A DNA stretch of 64,000 bases from an uncultured Bacilli bacterium. GTDB taxonomy: Bacteria; Bacillota_I; Bacilli_A; RF39; UBA660. A program made the position numbers and the translations under genes. The notes beneath the pieces are model-generated. The model saw only the letters and a program-made list of their open reading frames with translations. It searched no databases and had not been told where the DNA came from. The stretch spans positions 60,714-124,713 of the forward strand of contig CAKPLP010000002.1 in assembly GCA_934167695.1 (NCBI GenBank), in the 5' to 3' direction. Positions 35,000 through 44,545 of this stretch are shown here, piece after piece; positions within the stretch are counted from its first letter, which is position 1, and each line of letters begins with the position of its first letter.

Positions 35000-36769
35000 A
35001 TGAAAAATTTCAAAGAAAAATTAGCTCTAGTTCCAACCTCTCCGGGTAGTTATCAAATGAAAGATAAAGATGGAATTATAATATATGTTGGAAAAGCCAA
35101 AAATTTACAAAGAAGATTAAGAAGTTATTTTACTAGAACAGTAACTGGTAAAACAAAAATGCTTGTAGAAAATATTGATGATTTTGAATATATAGTAACC
35201 TCATCAGAATTAGAATCCCTAATTTTAGAGATAACATTAATAAAAAAGTATAATCCAAAGTATAATATTCTTTTAAAAGATGATAAATCATATCCATATA
35301 TCGAACTTACAAACGAAAAATATCCTAGACTTAGAATTATAAGAAATGCCAAAAAAAAGAAAAACAAAAACTTCCTATATGGGCCATACCCAAATGTATC
35401 GGCAGCTAGAAAAACGGTAAATATGATAAATAGAATATATCCATTAAGAAAATGTGAGCATATTCCAAAGACACCATGTTTGTACTATCATATTAATGAA
35501 TGTTTAGGTTACTGCTGCAAAAAAATCGATAAAGAAACTATCGATAACATGAATAAAGAAATTATTTCATTCTTGAAAGGTGACAGTACTTATATAGAAC
35601 AAAAAATAAAACAAGAAATGGAAAAATCAAGCACGGCATTAAACTATGAAAGAGCAATAGAATTAAGAAACATGTTAGATGATATAAATATTACTTTGAA
35701 AAAACAAAAAATAGATCTAAATAAAAATTTCAACTTTGATTTAATAAATTATTATCAAGATCAGAATTATTTATCTATTCAAATATTTTTTATAAGAGAA
35801 GGTCTACTATACGGTAGACATAAAGATATTGTACAAACTTTAGGAAATACAGAAGATGAATTAATAGAATATATAATAAAATATTATGAAAAAGATGGTA
35901 TGTTACCTAAACAATTATATATACCAGAAATTATAGATAATGAACTACTTAGTAATTATCTAAATATTAAAGTCACAACACCATATAGAGGAAAGATTAG
36001 AAGTCTTTTAAATCTAGCAGCAGAAAATGCCCAACAAAATTTAGAGAGTGAAGAGGAAACATTAGAAAAGGATGAAAAGTCAAGATTATTAGCCTTGAAA
36101 GAATTGTCACAAATTTTAAATATTCCTAAAATATCGAGAATAGAGTCATTTGATAATTCACATTTGTTCGGAACATACTACGTAGGTGGAATGGTTGTAT
36201 TTGATGATTTCAAGCCCAATAAAGATTTATATAGAAAATATAAAATATCTTCTGATGTAAAAGATGATTTAAAAGCCATGAAAGAAGTAATTTATAGAAG
36301 ATATTATAAAGTTTTAATGGAAGAATCAACTGCACCAGATTTAATAGTATTAGATGGTGGAAAAAATCAAATTTTAGTATGTAAAGAAGTTTTAGAATCA
36401 CTAAATCTTAAAATACCAGTAGTAGGTTTAGTAAAGGATCAAAGACACAAAACCAACCATTTATTAAATGAAAATTTAGAACTCATAAAAATAGATTCTA
36501 AAAGTAATTTGTTTCTATACCTATCAAAAATCCAAGAAGAAGTACATCGTTTTGCTATAACATATCATAGAAATATTAAAGCAAAAGGTGCCCTTGTCAG
36601 TACTTTAGATTTAATACCGGGGATAGGAACAGTCAGAAGAAAAGAACTTATTAAAAAGTTTGGTTCATTAAAAAAAATGAAAGAAGCTTCCCTAGAGGAT
36701 TTAGAACAAGTATTAAATAAAGATGTTGCAAAAAATTTATATAATTATTTACAAAATAATGATGAATAA
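35000..36769 (+). CDS. uvrC: Excinuclease ABC subunit C
   Basis: 589 aa from the ATG at 35000 after ATAGGTGATTAAT. UvrC makes both incisions in nucleotide excision repair. The GIY-YIG domain starts the protein (PGSYQMKDKDGIIIYVGKAK). A UvrB-contacting UVR motif lies near residue 205 (NYERAIELRNMLDDI). The RNase H-like nuclease part contains RIESFDNSHLFGTYYVGGMV and IVLDGGKNQ. The C-terminal helix-hairpin-helix is IPGIGTVRRKELIKKFGS. All parts are present. Confidence 0.96.
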   Translation: MKNFKEKLALVPTSPGSYQMKDKDGIIIYVGKAKNLQRRLRSYFTRTVTGKTKMLVENIDDFEYIVTSSELESLILEITLIKKYNPKYNILLKDDKSYPYIELTNEKYPRLRIIRNAKKKKNKNFLYGPYPNVSAARKTVNMINRIYPLRKCEHIPKTPCLYYHINECLGYCCKKIDKETIDNMNKEIISFLKGDSTYIEQKIKQEMEKSSTALNYERAIELRNMLDDINITLKKQKIDLNKNFNFDLINYYQDQNYLSIQIFFIREGLLYGRHKDIVQTLGNTEDELIEYIIKYYEKDGMLPKQLYIPEIIDNELLSNYLNIKVTTPYRGKIRSLLNLAAENAQQNLESEEETLEKDEKSRLLALKELSQILNIPKISRIESFDNSHLFGTYYVGGMVVFDDFKPNKDLYRKYKISSDVKDDLKAMKEVIYRRYYKVLMEESTAPDLIVLDGGKNQILVCKEVLESLNLKIPVVGLVKDQRHKTNHLLNENLELIKIDSKSNLFLYLSKIQEEVHRFAITYHRNIKAKGALVSTLDLIPGIGTVRRKELIKKFGSLKKMKEASLEDLEQVLNKDVAKNLYNYLQNNDE

Positions 36770-36808
36770 AATAATGAATGTGATATAATCAAAATAGGTG
36801 AAAATAAT

Positions 36809-37222
36809 ATGATGAAAATAAATAATAAGGCTTTTACATTAGTTGAAATGATTGCTGTAGTTGCACTTATCAGTATTTTGAGCGGTACTGCTATAATGAG
36901 CGTTTCCAATATTGTTAATAAATCAAAAAAGAAAACATATCAAAATTTTGAAAAAAATTTAAAAGTAGCTGCAACTAATTATATAGGAAAGCATCCAGAA
37001 TTAGTCGCTACAAGTAGTCAAAAATTATCGGCTACAAAGTTAATAGATGAAGGTTATTTAGAAACAATGGTTGATCCCGCAAATAAATCTAGTAACTGCA
37101 ACAAAAATAGTTATGTTACAGTTTATCAAAAAAGAGCTAACGGTGCTTTCAACATAGAAATGAGTTATAAAATATGTTTAGTATGTTCTAGTTATGAAAC
37201 ATCAAGCGATTGTGTTAAATAG
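36809..37222 (+). CDS. Type IV prepilin-like protein
   Basis: 137 aa with ATAGGTGAAAATAAT upstream. A short basic leader ends NNKA, followed by FTLVEMIAVVALISILSG: the class III signal where prepilin peptidase cuts before Phe and the Glu at +5 is conserved. The residue before the cut is Ala where Gly is usual. The C-terminal domain has two Cys pairs. No pilus assembly genes are in the window, so it may join a competence-type or other pseudopilus. It lies just upstream of the G9 tract. Confidence 0.8.
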   Translation: MMKINNKAFTLVEMIAVVALISILSGTAIMSVSNIVNKSKKKTYQNFEKNLKVAATNYIGKHPELVATSSQKLSATKLIDEGYLETMVDPANKSSNCNKNSYVTVYQKRANGAFNIEMSYKICLVCSSYETSSDCVK

Positions 37223-37309
37223 TAAATATATAATATATGGTATTTGTAAGATTCTTGATTAACCTTATTAAAAGTTATATACTAAAACTATATAAAAATA
37301 GGAGGAAGT

Positions 37310-37354
37310 ATGAAAAAAACAATCAAATGTTCTAGTGGGGGGGGGTCACTTTAG
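37310..37354 (+). other. Mini-ORF carrying a G9 tract (possible pilin remnant or leader)
   Basis: AGGAGG and an ATG open a 14-codon frame whose last part is Gly-Gly-Gly encoded by nine G at 37337-37345. With ten G the frame would instead read GGGVTLVEQ and stop, which echoes the TLVE prepilin motif. Flanking GTTCTA and TAGAAC form an inverted repeat around the tract. No length of tract opens a long frame, so this may be a decayed pilin start. It lies 79 bases before the surface gene at 37424. Confidence 0.4.
37337..37345 (+). repeat. G9 homopolymer tract
   Basis: Nine consecutive G, the longest G/C run I found in this AT-rich window. It lies upstream of surface gene 37424-38353. The only other long G/C tracts (C7 and G7) precede the paralogue at 63316. 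Confidence 0.85.
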
Positions 37355-37423
37355 TAGAACAATAAATATATTTAAAGATACATAACTTTTGTAGTATAGA
37401 AAGATATGAAAGGAGTGTATTAA

Positions 37424-38353
37424 ATGAATAAGAAAATTATATTTATAGTTATAGGAATATTAATAGGATTAGTAATTTCAGTAGGGGGAGCATATGCTGC
37501 AACAACAATAATAGGAAGCAATGTAACATATTCAAACTCTTCATCAGGGCTTTCCTCAACAACAGTGCAAGGGGCAATAGATGAGTTATATACAAAGACT
37601 GATATAAGAAAAATTGGTAATTATATATCAGCATATAAATACAGTACGGCAACATCAACTAAGTGCATTACAGGAGAAGAGTCAACATGTGTAAAATCCA
37701 CCTGTTATAAGACAAAAACAAGTGGCAGTTGTCCTGCGGGAACAATCATAAAGTACAAAGTAAACGATTCAGATATAGTGACTTTTCATGTAATGTATGA
37801 TACTGGAACTACTATGACTATGCAAAGTCAAAGAAATACTATCTATAGTACAGCATGGATAAATGCTGCAGATTATGTAGCTGCAAATACAGATTCAACA
37901 GCCTGTGGTTATACTTCATGTAATGACGAAGGACCAAGGACAATATTAACCGCTTTAGAAAATGCAACTTCAAGTTGGAGTAATGTTAATAATATAACAT
38001 ATACTGCAGGGACTACAATATTTAAAACAAGTGCCTACACTGGTTGTAGCTCTTATAATAGCTGTACAAAAAATGTATATACATTACAATCAAAAACAGT
38101 TAAGGCCAGAATTCTAACCATTCAAGAAGCAAAAAATTTAGGGTGTACATCAGGAGAAAATACATGTCCATCTTGGATGACTAATTATTTAACCATTGGC
38201 GTAACAGGAAATTATGGTTATTGGACAATGACCGCTCAATCTTTATATCCACATGATGCTTGGTTTATAAACTATAATGGTCAAGTATTCAATGGTAATG
38301 TATTCAGCGATGTCTACTATGGTGCACGTGCAGTAGTAGTTGTTTCTAAATAA
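37424..38353 (+). CDS. Exported surface protein with C-type-lectin-like C-terminus
   Basis: 309 aa after AAAGGAGTGTATTAA. One N-terminal membrane or signal helix (about residues 5-26) ends AYAATTI. The next 40 residues (GSNVTYSNSSSGLSSTTVQ, AIDELYTK) are shared nearly word for word with 63316-63924. The middle is Cys/Thr/Ser-rich. The C-terminus (about 245-309: RILTIQEAKNLGC, GNYGYWTMTAQ, DAWFINYNGQVF, YYGARAVVVVSK) resembles the lectin-like domains found in many clostridial surface proteins, including targets of diversity-generating retroelements. No RT gene is in the window. A terminator follows. Confidence 0.7.
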   Translation: MNKKIIFIVIGILIGLVISVGGAYAATTIIGSNVTYSNSSSGLSSTTVQGAIDELYTKTDIRKIGNYISAYKYSTATSTKCITGEESTCVKSTCYKTKTSGSCPAGTIIKYKVNDSDIVTFHVMYDTGTTMTMQSQRNTIYSTAWINAADYVAANTDSTACGYTSCNDEGPRTILTALENATSSWSNVNNITYTAGTTIFKTSAYTGCSSYNSCTKNVYTLQSKTVKARILTIQEAKNLGCTSGENTCPSWMTNYLTIGVTGNYGYWTMTAQSLYPHDAWFINYNGQVFNGNVFSDVYYGARAVVVVSK

Positions 38354-38367
38354 AATTTATAGTACTT

Positions 38368-38397
38368 AAAAAGTTTTCCAAAAAGAAAACTTTTTTT
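38368..38397 (+). terminator. Terminator of the surface gene
   Basis: AAAAAGTTTTC pairs with GAAAACTTTTT around CAAAAA, followed by more T. Confidence 0.8.
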
Positions 38398-38439
38398 AGC
38401 TTTTATGATATAATTATAAACAGAAGTAGGTGTGATTAG

Positions 38440-40242
38440 ATGAGCAAAATTAAGGTAATGGATGAAATATTAGCAAACAAAATTGCAGCAGGTGAAGTTG
38501 TAGAAAAGATGATGAATGTAGTTAAAGAGTTAGTAGAAAATTCAATCGATGCTAAAAGTACAGATATAAAAATAGAATTAATTGATTCAGGAACTAAATT
38601 AATAAAAGTAAGCGATAACGGCATAGGAATGGATAGAGAAGATGCAACTTTAGCTTTTTCTAGACATGCTACTAGTAAATTAACCACATTATATGATTTA
38701 TTTAATATATCATCTTTAGGTTTCCGAGGCGAAGCTTTACCATCAATAGCATCTATATCAAAAGTAAGATTAAAAACTTCAAACGGAAGTGAGGGAACTA
38801 TTGTAGAAATAGAGGGAGGAAAAATAACAAACATTTCCTCATCAGACTTACAAAAAGGTACTGATATCACTGTAACAGATATATTCTACAATACTCCAGT
38901 TAGACTTAAATATATTAAAAATCTTTATTCAGAGCTAGCAACAATAGTAGATTATGTAGATAAAATGGCATTATCATATCCAAATATTAAATTTACATTA
39001 ATTAATAATGATAAAGTAATATTAGAAACAGATGGAAAAGCTAATCTCTTAAAAGTAATATATGAAATATATGGAGCAGACATTTCAAAAAAAATGGTAG
39101 AAATAAATGCAAGTAATGATGACTATACTGTATCAGGTTATATGTCATATCCAGAAATGGCCCGTTCAAACAGAAATTCAATTACAACATTAATAAATGG
39201 TCGTGTTATAAAAAATAATGAAATTATTAAAACTATTACAGAAAGTTATCACACTTATATGCCAAAAGATAAATTTCCAATAATTATTTTAAATATAGAT
39301 GTTGATCCAATCCTAGTAGATGTTAATGTTCATCCAACAAAGATGGACGTAAAGTTTTCTAAAATAGATGTATTAAAAGATCTAATAAAAGAAACTATTC
39401 AAGATAATTTAAAAAGACTACTATTAATACCATCTGCAACAGTAAGAACAAGTTTTTCTATAAGTGAGGTAGAACATAAAGATAATGAAACAAAAGAAAA
39501 TAATGATATTAACATAATCAAGGACTTGTCAGTACCAGAACAGAGTGCATTTGAACTAAAAGAAGATTCTGTCTCATATATGAATGAGGATAGTCAAAAT
39601 ATCAAAGAAAATAAGGAACAGTTAGAAATAACAGAAAATATTGAAAATACTCCTTATAAAATTAAAAAAATGATTCCAAGAGGAATAGTATATAAAACAT
39701 ATATAATTGCAGAAAACGAAGATGGCATGTACATTATAGATCAACATGCTGCTGCAGAAAGAGTTAATTATGAAAAATGTTTAAAATTATTATTAAATCC
39801 TAAAATAGAAAAAATTAATCTTTTAATTCCTATATCATTAGAGTTTCCTACTAATGAATATTTAATAATAAAAAACAATTTGGAGCTTCTTGAAGATATT
39901 GGATTTGAAGTAGAAGACTTTGGAACTAATACATTTGTCGTTAGAACACAACCTACATTTATTAGGGAAGATAAACAAAAAGACGATATTCTAAAAATAT
40001 TTCAATTAGTTGCCACAAACGAATCATTTGATAAAGCTAAGTTTATAGATCATACAGCAGCAACAATGGCTTGTAGAATGTCTATAAAAGCTAATGATTA
40101 TATTAATCTAGAAGAAGCAGCATATTTGCTTGATACTCTTAGTATGTGTAATAATCCATTCAACTGTCCCCATGGAAGACCAACTATAATAACATATACC
40201 AAATATGAATTAGAAAAGATGTTTAAAAGGGTGATGGATTAA
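38440..40242 (+). CDS. mutL: DNA mismatch repair protein MutL
   Basis: 600 aa with AGTAGGTGTGATTAG upstream. The N-terminal GHKL ATPase shows IAAGEVVEKMMNVVKELVEN, DNGIGM and SLGFRGEALPSIASI. The C-terminal dimer domain holds the endonuclease motif DQHAAAERVNYEKC, with ATMACRMSIKAND and CPHGRPT, so this is the nicking type of MutL used where MutH is absent. The linker (about 330-405) is poorly conserved, as usual. Its TAA overlaps the miaA ATG by one base. Mismatch repair status would affect homopolymer stability, which matters for the G tracts here. Confidence 0.96.
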   Translation: MSKIKVMDEILANKIAAGEVVEKMMNVVKELVENSIDAKSTDIKIELIDSGTKLIKVSDNGIGMDREDATLAFSRHATSKLTTLYDLFNISSLGFRGEALPSIASISKVRLKTSNGSEGTIVEIEGGKITNISSSDLQKGTDITVTDIFYNTPVRLKYIKNLYSELATIVDYVDKMALSYPNIKFTLINNDKVILETDGKANLLKVIYEIYGADISKKMVEINASNDDYTVSGYMSYPEMARSNRNSITTLINGRVIKNNEIIKTITESYHTYMPKDKFPIIILNIDVDPILVDVNVHPTKMDVKFSKIDVLKDLIKETIQDNLKRLLLIPSATVRTSFSISEVEHKDNETKENNDINIIKDLSVPEQSAFELKEDSVSYMNEDSQNIKENKEQLEITENIENTPYKIKKMIPRGIVYKTYIIAENEDGMYIIDQHAAAERVNYEKCLKLLLNPKIEKINLLIPISLEFPTNEYLIIKNNLELLEDIGFEVEDFGTNTFVVRTQPTFIREDKQKDDILKIFQLVATNESFDKAKFIDHTAATMACRMSIKANDYINLEEAAYLLDTLSMCNNPFNCPHGRPTIITYTKYELEKMFKRVMD

Positions 40243-41129
40243 TGAAAGACATTATAGTAATATTAGGACCTACGGCAGTTGGCAAAACAAAATTAAGTGT
40301 TGAACTTGCTAAAAAAATAGATGCAGAGATAATAAATGGGGATTCGATGCAAGTATATAAAGGAATGAATATAGGAACTGCAAAAATAACCACTAAAGAA
40401 AAAGAAAACATTCCACATCATCTATTTGATATAGTAGACACAACTGTAAACTATACTATATATGATTACCAAAGGGATTGTCGCACTCTTATTAAAGAAA
40501 TTTTATCACGTGGAAAGAAAGTAATCATTGTAGGAGGTACAGGCCTTTATATTAAAGCAGCTTTATATAACTATATATTTAAAAAGCAAACTACTAGTAA
40601 TAATTATGATAATTTAACAAATATGGAAATACTGGCCAAAATTAATGAATATAAAGTTAAAGCAGAAATACATCCAAATAATCGAAAGAGATTAGTAAGA
40701 CTTTTGAATAAGTTAGAAAATAATGAAGAACCAACCTTCCAAAAAGATGAATTATTATATGATGCTAGTTTTATTGCATTAACAACACCAAGAGAAAATT
40801 TATATAATAAAATAAACAATAGAGTAGATGAAATGTTTAAAAATAATCTTTTAGAAGAGGTAAATAGTTTAAAAAATAAGTATAACGAATCTAAAGCATT
40901 ACAAAGTGCGATTGGCTATAAAGAATTTATACCATATTTTAATAAAGAAATTTCAATCGAAGAAGTAAAAGAAAATATAAAGAAAAATTCACGTCATTAT
41001 GCTAAAAGACAATATACTTTTTTTATACATCAGTTTAATGCAACGTGGTTTGAAACTGATTATAATAACTTTGAAAACACTGTAAATGAAGTATATTCAT
41101 ATATATCAAATAATAATAAAAAAATCTGA
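40242..41129 (+). CDS. miaA: tRNA dimethylallyltransferase MiaA
   Basis: 295 aa. It adds an isopentenyl group to A37 of tRNAs reading UNN codons. The P-loop GPTAVGKTKLS is at residue 7, followed by GDSMQVYKGMNIGTAK, GGTGLYIKA and RHYAKRQYTFFIHQ. It is coupled to mutL by a TAATG overlap, as in many bacteria. It ends with TGA, which confirms TGA as a stop in this genome. Terminator shared with the convergent gene. Confidence 0.96.
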   Translation: MKDIIVILGPTAVGKTKLSVELAKKIDAEIINGDSMQVYKGMNIGTAKITTKEKENIPHHLFDIVDTTVNYTIYDYQRDCRTLIKEILSRGKKVIIVGGTGLYIKAALYNYIFKKQTTSNNYDNLTNMEILAKINEYKVKAEIHPNNRKRLVRLLNKLENNEEPTFQKDELLYDASFIALTTPRENLYNKINNRVDEMFKNNLLEEVNSLKNKYNESKALQSAIGYKEFIPYFNKEISIEEVKENIKKNSRHYAKRQYTFFIHQFNATWFETDYNNFENTVNEVYSYISNNNKKI

Positions 41130-41153
41130 TTTTATTCAATTCAGATTTTTTCT
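41120..41153. terminator. Bidirectional terminator after miaA
   Basis: AAAAATCTGA pairs with TCAGATTTTT. It lies between convergent genes and overlaps the stop codons of both. Confidence 0.75.
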
Positions 41154-42061
41154 TTTAATTCACTATATACTGTACTATCAAAATTATGTTCTTGACTTTC
41201 TATCTCATATAATTTCGCTGTATCTATAAGAAAAAAGTCTTTTTCAATCAAATTAGTTCCATCTTGAGTAACTGGATCGTCCCAAGTAAGATCTAAATGA
41301 TACCATTTATCATCTATTAAAACCGCATTCCATACATGATGATCAGAAGAAACTTTATAATTAACAATTCCCATATCATTAAGTATTAAAGCCATACTAT
41401 CTGCATAACCACCACATAAAGAATAACCTTGAAGTAATGTACCATAAGCAGTATCAGATTTATAACGAATAGTATTATTATCACTTCTATCAGAATCATA
41501 AACAGTATTATCAATTATATAATCATGATATTTTTCTATTTGTTCAGTAACAGTCAAAGTATTATCAGAAAGTTCGTTTTCTATACTTTTAACTTTTTCG
41601 ATAACCTTTTCTTTTTCATCTTTTGAATAAGTATGGTATACCTTAATAGTAATTTTTCCAGTATTATCATAAGTAGTTTCAATATGCTTAAATCCATTAA
41701 ATGGATGGACAAAATTATTAATATTAGAAAGGGCAACTTGATCATTTGCTAAATATTTAACATCATTAATACATTCTTTGTAAGAATTAGAACAATAAAA
41801 AGTAAATTTATTTTTACCAGCATTAATCGCTGTATAATAAATATTATATAAATCTTGCTTATTATGAGGACTAAAATTACTCGTATTCTGAACATAATTA
41901 AAGTCATAATCTCGATAATAACTATTCTTACTACTTAATGTAACAATAGTATCTGTCTTCACAAAATATTTATTATATACTCTAAGAAGATCATCTTTAT
42001 ACATATAAGTAATTCCTAGTGCAATACATAAAAGACCCGTTAAAAAAAATTTTTTCATCAT
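41141..42061 (-). CDS. Membrane-anchored transglutaminase-like protein
   Basis: 306 aa, preceded by GAAGGTGAA. The N-terminus is one hydrophobic anchor (about residues 3-20). The C-terminal half has the papain-like triad of transglutaminase-fold proteins: Cys in GYSLCGGYADSMALIL near residue 216, His in DHHVWNAVLID near 243, and Asp in WYHLDLTWDDP near 258. The first half is an unrecognised extracellular domain. Such proteins act as peptidases or crosslinkers at the cell surface; the substrate is unknown. Confidence 0.82.
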   Translation of the reverse strand: MMKKFFLTGLLCIALGITYMYKDDLLRVYNKYFVKTDTIVTLSSKNSYYRDYDFNYVQNTSNFSPHNKQDLYNIYYTAINAGKNKFTFYCSNSYKECINDVKYLANDQVALSNINNFVHPFNGFKHIETTYDNTGKITIKVYHTYSKDEKEKVIEKVKSIENELSDNTLTVTEQIEKYHDYIIDNTVYDSDRSDNNTIRYKSDTAYGTLLQGYSLCGGYADSMALILNDMGIVNYKVSSDHHVWNAVLIDDKWYHLDLTWDDPVTQDGTNLIEKDFFLIDTAKLYEIESQEHNFDSTVYSELKEKI

Positions 42062-42167
42062 TTCACCTTCTAAAAATTAGTATACTATATTTTATTTATT
42101 TTAACCATGTAATCTGCACTTTTAAAACAAATGTTTGTAAATAAGAGTAAAAAAAAGAGTAATTTAA

Positions 42168-42431
42168 TTACTCCATATTATTTTTCATCTTTGTTAATCT
42201 ACTCTTAATACGAGCAGCTTTGTTTTTATGTACAAGACCAGAGCTCATAGCTTTATCAACTCTTTGAATTGCAACATTTAAATTATTACTAGCTTCATCT
42301 GCGTTTCCAGCATTTATACTTTTTTCAAATTTTTTAATAGCTGTTTTCATGCTAGAAGTTATATAAGTATTAACAACTTCCTTTTTAGCATTACCACGAA
42401 CACGCTTTTTTGCACTCTTAATATTTGGCAT
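42168..42431 (-). CDS. rpsT: 30S ribosomal protein bS20
   Basis: 87 aa from the ATG at 42431; GTGAGGTGAAAAAG upstream contains an in-frame GTG that I reject as a start. MPNIKSAKKRVRGNAKKEVV at the N-terminus and the C-terminal GLVHKNKAARIKSRL are diagnostic. It is divergent from gpr, the same arrangement as in Bacillus subtilis. Confidence 0.96.
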   Translation of the reverse strand: MPNIKSAKKRVRGNAKKEVVNTYITSSMKTAIKKFEKSINAGNADEASNNLNVAIQRVDKAMSSGLVHKNKAARIKSRLTKMKNNME

Positions 42432-42533
42432 CTTTTTCACCTCACTTTTATAAACACATTAATTTTATCAAAATTATAATAAAAATGCAAATAAAAATAA
42501 AAAAAATGTAAATAGTAATAAATAGGTGATAAC

Positions 42534-43565
42534 ATGCATGAAATAGATTTAAGTAAATTTGACTTGAGAACAGACTTAGTTATAGATGATTTTATTGATG
42601 AAAAAAATTTATTTAAAATAGATTATAAAAAAAATAGCATATCAAAAGATATAATTTTAGAAGAAATAAATTTAACAGAAGAGACAGCCAAAATGTGTCA
42701 TAAAGTACCGGGAAAATATAAGAATTTGTCTTTTAAAGACATTACAGACTCAACCAATTTTAAAGAGGTAGAAAAAGCTTTAACTAATACAATTATTAAT
42801 TTTTTAGATGAGTTAAAAATTAGTGATACATCCTCATGTCTTTTAATTGGTCTAGGTAATTCTAAGTCAACACCAGATGCATTGGGTCCTAAAACAGTAG
42901 AAAATATAATAGTAACTCACCATCTTTTAAGTATTGGTTCTATAGAAGAAGGGTATAGAAACACCTCAATATTAATACCGGGGGTCACTGGAACAACAGG
43001 AATAGAAACAAAAGATGTTATTTTTGGAGTCGTTGATCAAGTTAAACCAGACTTTATTATAGTAATAGATGCCTTAAAAACAACATCAACCTCACGAATA
43101 AATACCACCATTCAAATAAGTGATACGGGACTTACCCCGGGATCTGGCGTTAATAATGCAAGAGTATCATTAAATAGTAAAACATTAAAAGTTCCAGTAA
43201 TCGCTATTGGAGTTCCTACAATAATTGATTCTGTAACAATAGTAATAGATACCTTAAACTATTTATTAAAAAAAATAAGCTATGATAAAGATAATATAAA
43301 TAACCCTAAAAATAAACTAGCAATTCTAACAGATTATGAAAATTATAATAAGGAATTATCCCAAGAAGAAAAAGAAAAAATCTTAGGATACCTAGGCACT
43401 TTAAATGATGAAAATCTAAAACAATTATTTCAAGAAGTATTAAATCCATTAGACTATAATTTTATGGTTACTCCTAAAGAAATAGACTTCTTAATTGATA
43501 AGTTATCTCTACTACTGAGCAATAGTCTAAATAAGGCCTTACATAAAATAAAACGACAAAACTAA
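42534..43565 (+). CDS. gpr: Spore germination protease GPR
   Basis: 343 aa after ATAGGTGATAAC. GPR is made in the forespore as a zymogen and degrades small acid-soluble spore proteins at germination. The N-terminus FDLRTDLVIDDF matches the autoprocessing region. Core motifs include LLIGLGNSKSTPDALGPK, LIPGVTGTTGIETKD, IIVIDALKTTSTSRI and DTGLTPGSGVNN. Its targets include the SspI-type protein encoded at 44842-45060. spoIIP follows 62 bases later. Confidence 0.95.
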   Translation: MHEIDLSKFDLRTDLVIDDFIDEKNLFKIDYKKNSISKDIILEEINLTEETAKMCHKVPGKYKNLSFKDITDSTNFKEVEKALTNTIINFLDELKISDTSSCLLIGLGNSKSTPDALGPKTVENIIVTHHLLSIGSIEEGYRNTSILIPGVTGTTGIETKDVIFGVVDQVKPDFIIVIDALKTTSTSRINTTIQISDTGLTPGSGVNNARVSLNSKTLKVPVIAIGVPTIIDSVTIVIDTLNYLLKKISYDKDNINNPKNKLAILTDYENYNKELSQEEKEKILGYLGTLNDENLKQLFQEVLNPLDYNFMVTPKEIDFLIDKLSLLLSNSLNKALHKIKRQN

Positions 43566-43627
43566 ACACAAATAAGTATTACACTACTTATAGATAATAT
43601 AAAGTTAATAAGTAGGTGATACATACT

Positions 43628-44545
43628 ATGTCAAAAAAAATAAAATTACAAAATCACTCTAAGAAAAGAAAAATAAAGGTAAAACTATTTCTTTATTCTT
43701 TTATCTTTATTCTTTTTCTATCATTAACTTTTAATTATTTATTAAGTAAAAATATCAATATAAATAGTGAAGTATTAGTAACCCATTTATTAAAAAGTAA
43801 TAATTTAAAAGTAAATTCTACCAATAAAAAAAAGTCCTTTTCAGTTATAAATTTAATAAACTTAAATTATCAAACATTGAAAATAAAAAAAGATCTAATT
43901 GTAAAACAAAAAAATACAATAAAACAAACTCCACTGATATATCTTTATAATTCTCATCAAACAGAAGAATATGTAAATGGAAATATTGATTTAACATATA
44001 GTATAAATCCAACAGTAACAATTAATGATTATATTATGAAAGATGTCTTTGAAAAAAATAATTTAAATACTATTGTAGAAGAAAGAAGTATTAAAGATAT
44101 ATTAAACCTTAATACTTGGAATTATGCTAGCAGTTATAAAGCTAGTCGTATTTATTTAGAAGATATAAAAAAAACATATCCTAGTTTGAAATTTTTTATA
44201 GATGTTCATAGAGATTCCCTACCAAAGGATAAAACAACTATTACAATAAATGATAAAGCTTATGCTAGAATAATATTTCTTATAGGATTAGAAAATCCAA
44301 ATTATCAACAAAACTTAACCTTCACTGACAAAATAAATAATAAAATAAATGAATTATACCCAGGACTTAGTAAAGGAATTTATAAAAAGGGAGGAGCGGG
44401 AGTAAATGGAGTATATAATCAAGATTTTTCTCCATATACAATTTTAATAGAAATAGGTGGTCAAGAAAACACCATAGAAGAGGTCATGAATACATCACTT
44501 GCTATTAGTAATATAATTAGTGAGGTGATAAAAAATGAAGGCTAA
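43628..44545 (+). CDS. spoIIP: Stage II sporulation protein P (cell wall amidase/endopeptidase)
   Basis: 305 aa from the ATG at 43628 after AAGTAGGTGATACAT. A basic N-terminus and one membrane helix (about residues 18-40) precede the amidase domain: LIYLYNSHQTEEYV (zinc His and Glu), FFIDVHRDSLPKD, ARIIFLIGLENPNYQQ and TILIEIGGQENTIEE. With SpoIID and SpoIIM it drives septal thinning and engulfment in Bacillus. It overlaps the following yqxA-like gene by 11 bases. Confidence 0.94.
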   Translation: MSKKIKLQNHSKKRKIKVKLFLYSFIFILFLSLTFNYLLSKNININSEVLVTHLLKSNNLKVNSTNKKKSFSVINLINLNYQTLKIKKDLIVKQKNTIKQTPLIYLYNSHQTEEYVNGNIDLTYSINPTVTINDYIMKDVFEKNNLNTIVEERSIKDILNLNTWNYASSYKASRIYLEDIKKTYPSLKFFIDVHRDSLPKDKTTITINDKAYARIIFLIGLENPNYQQNLTFTDKINNKINELYPGLSKGIYKKGGAGVNGVYNQDFSPYTILIEIGGQENTIEEVMNTSLAISNIISEVIKNEG

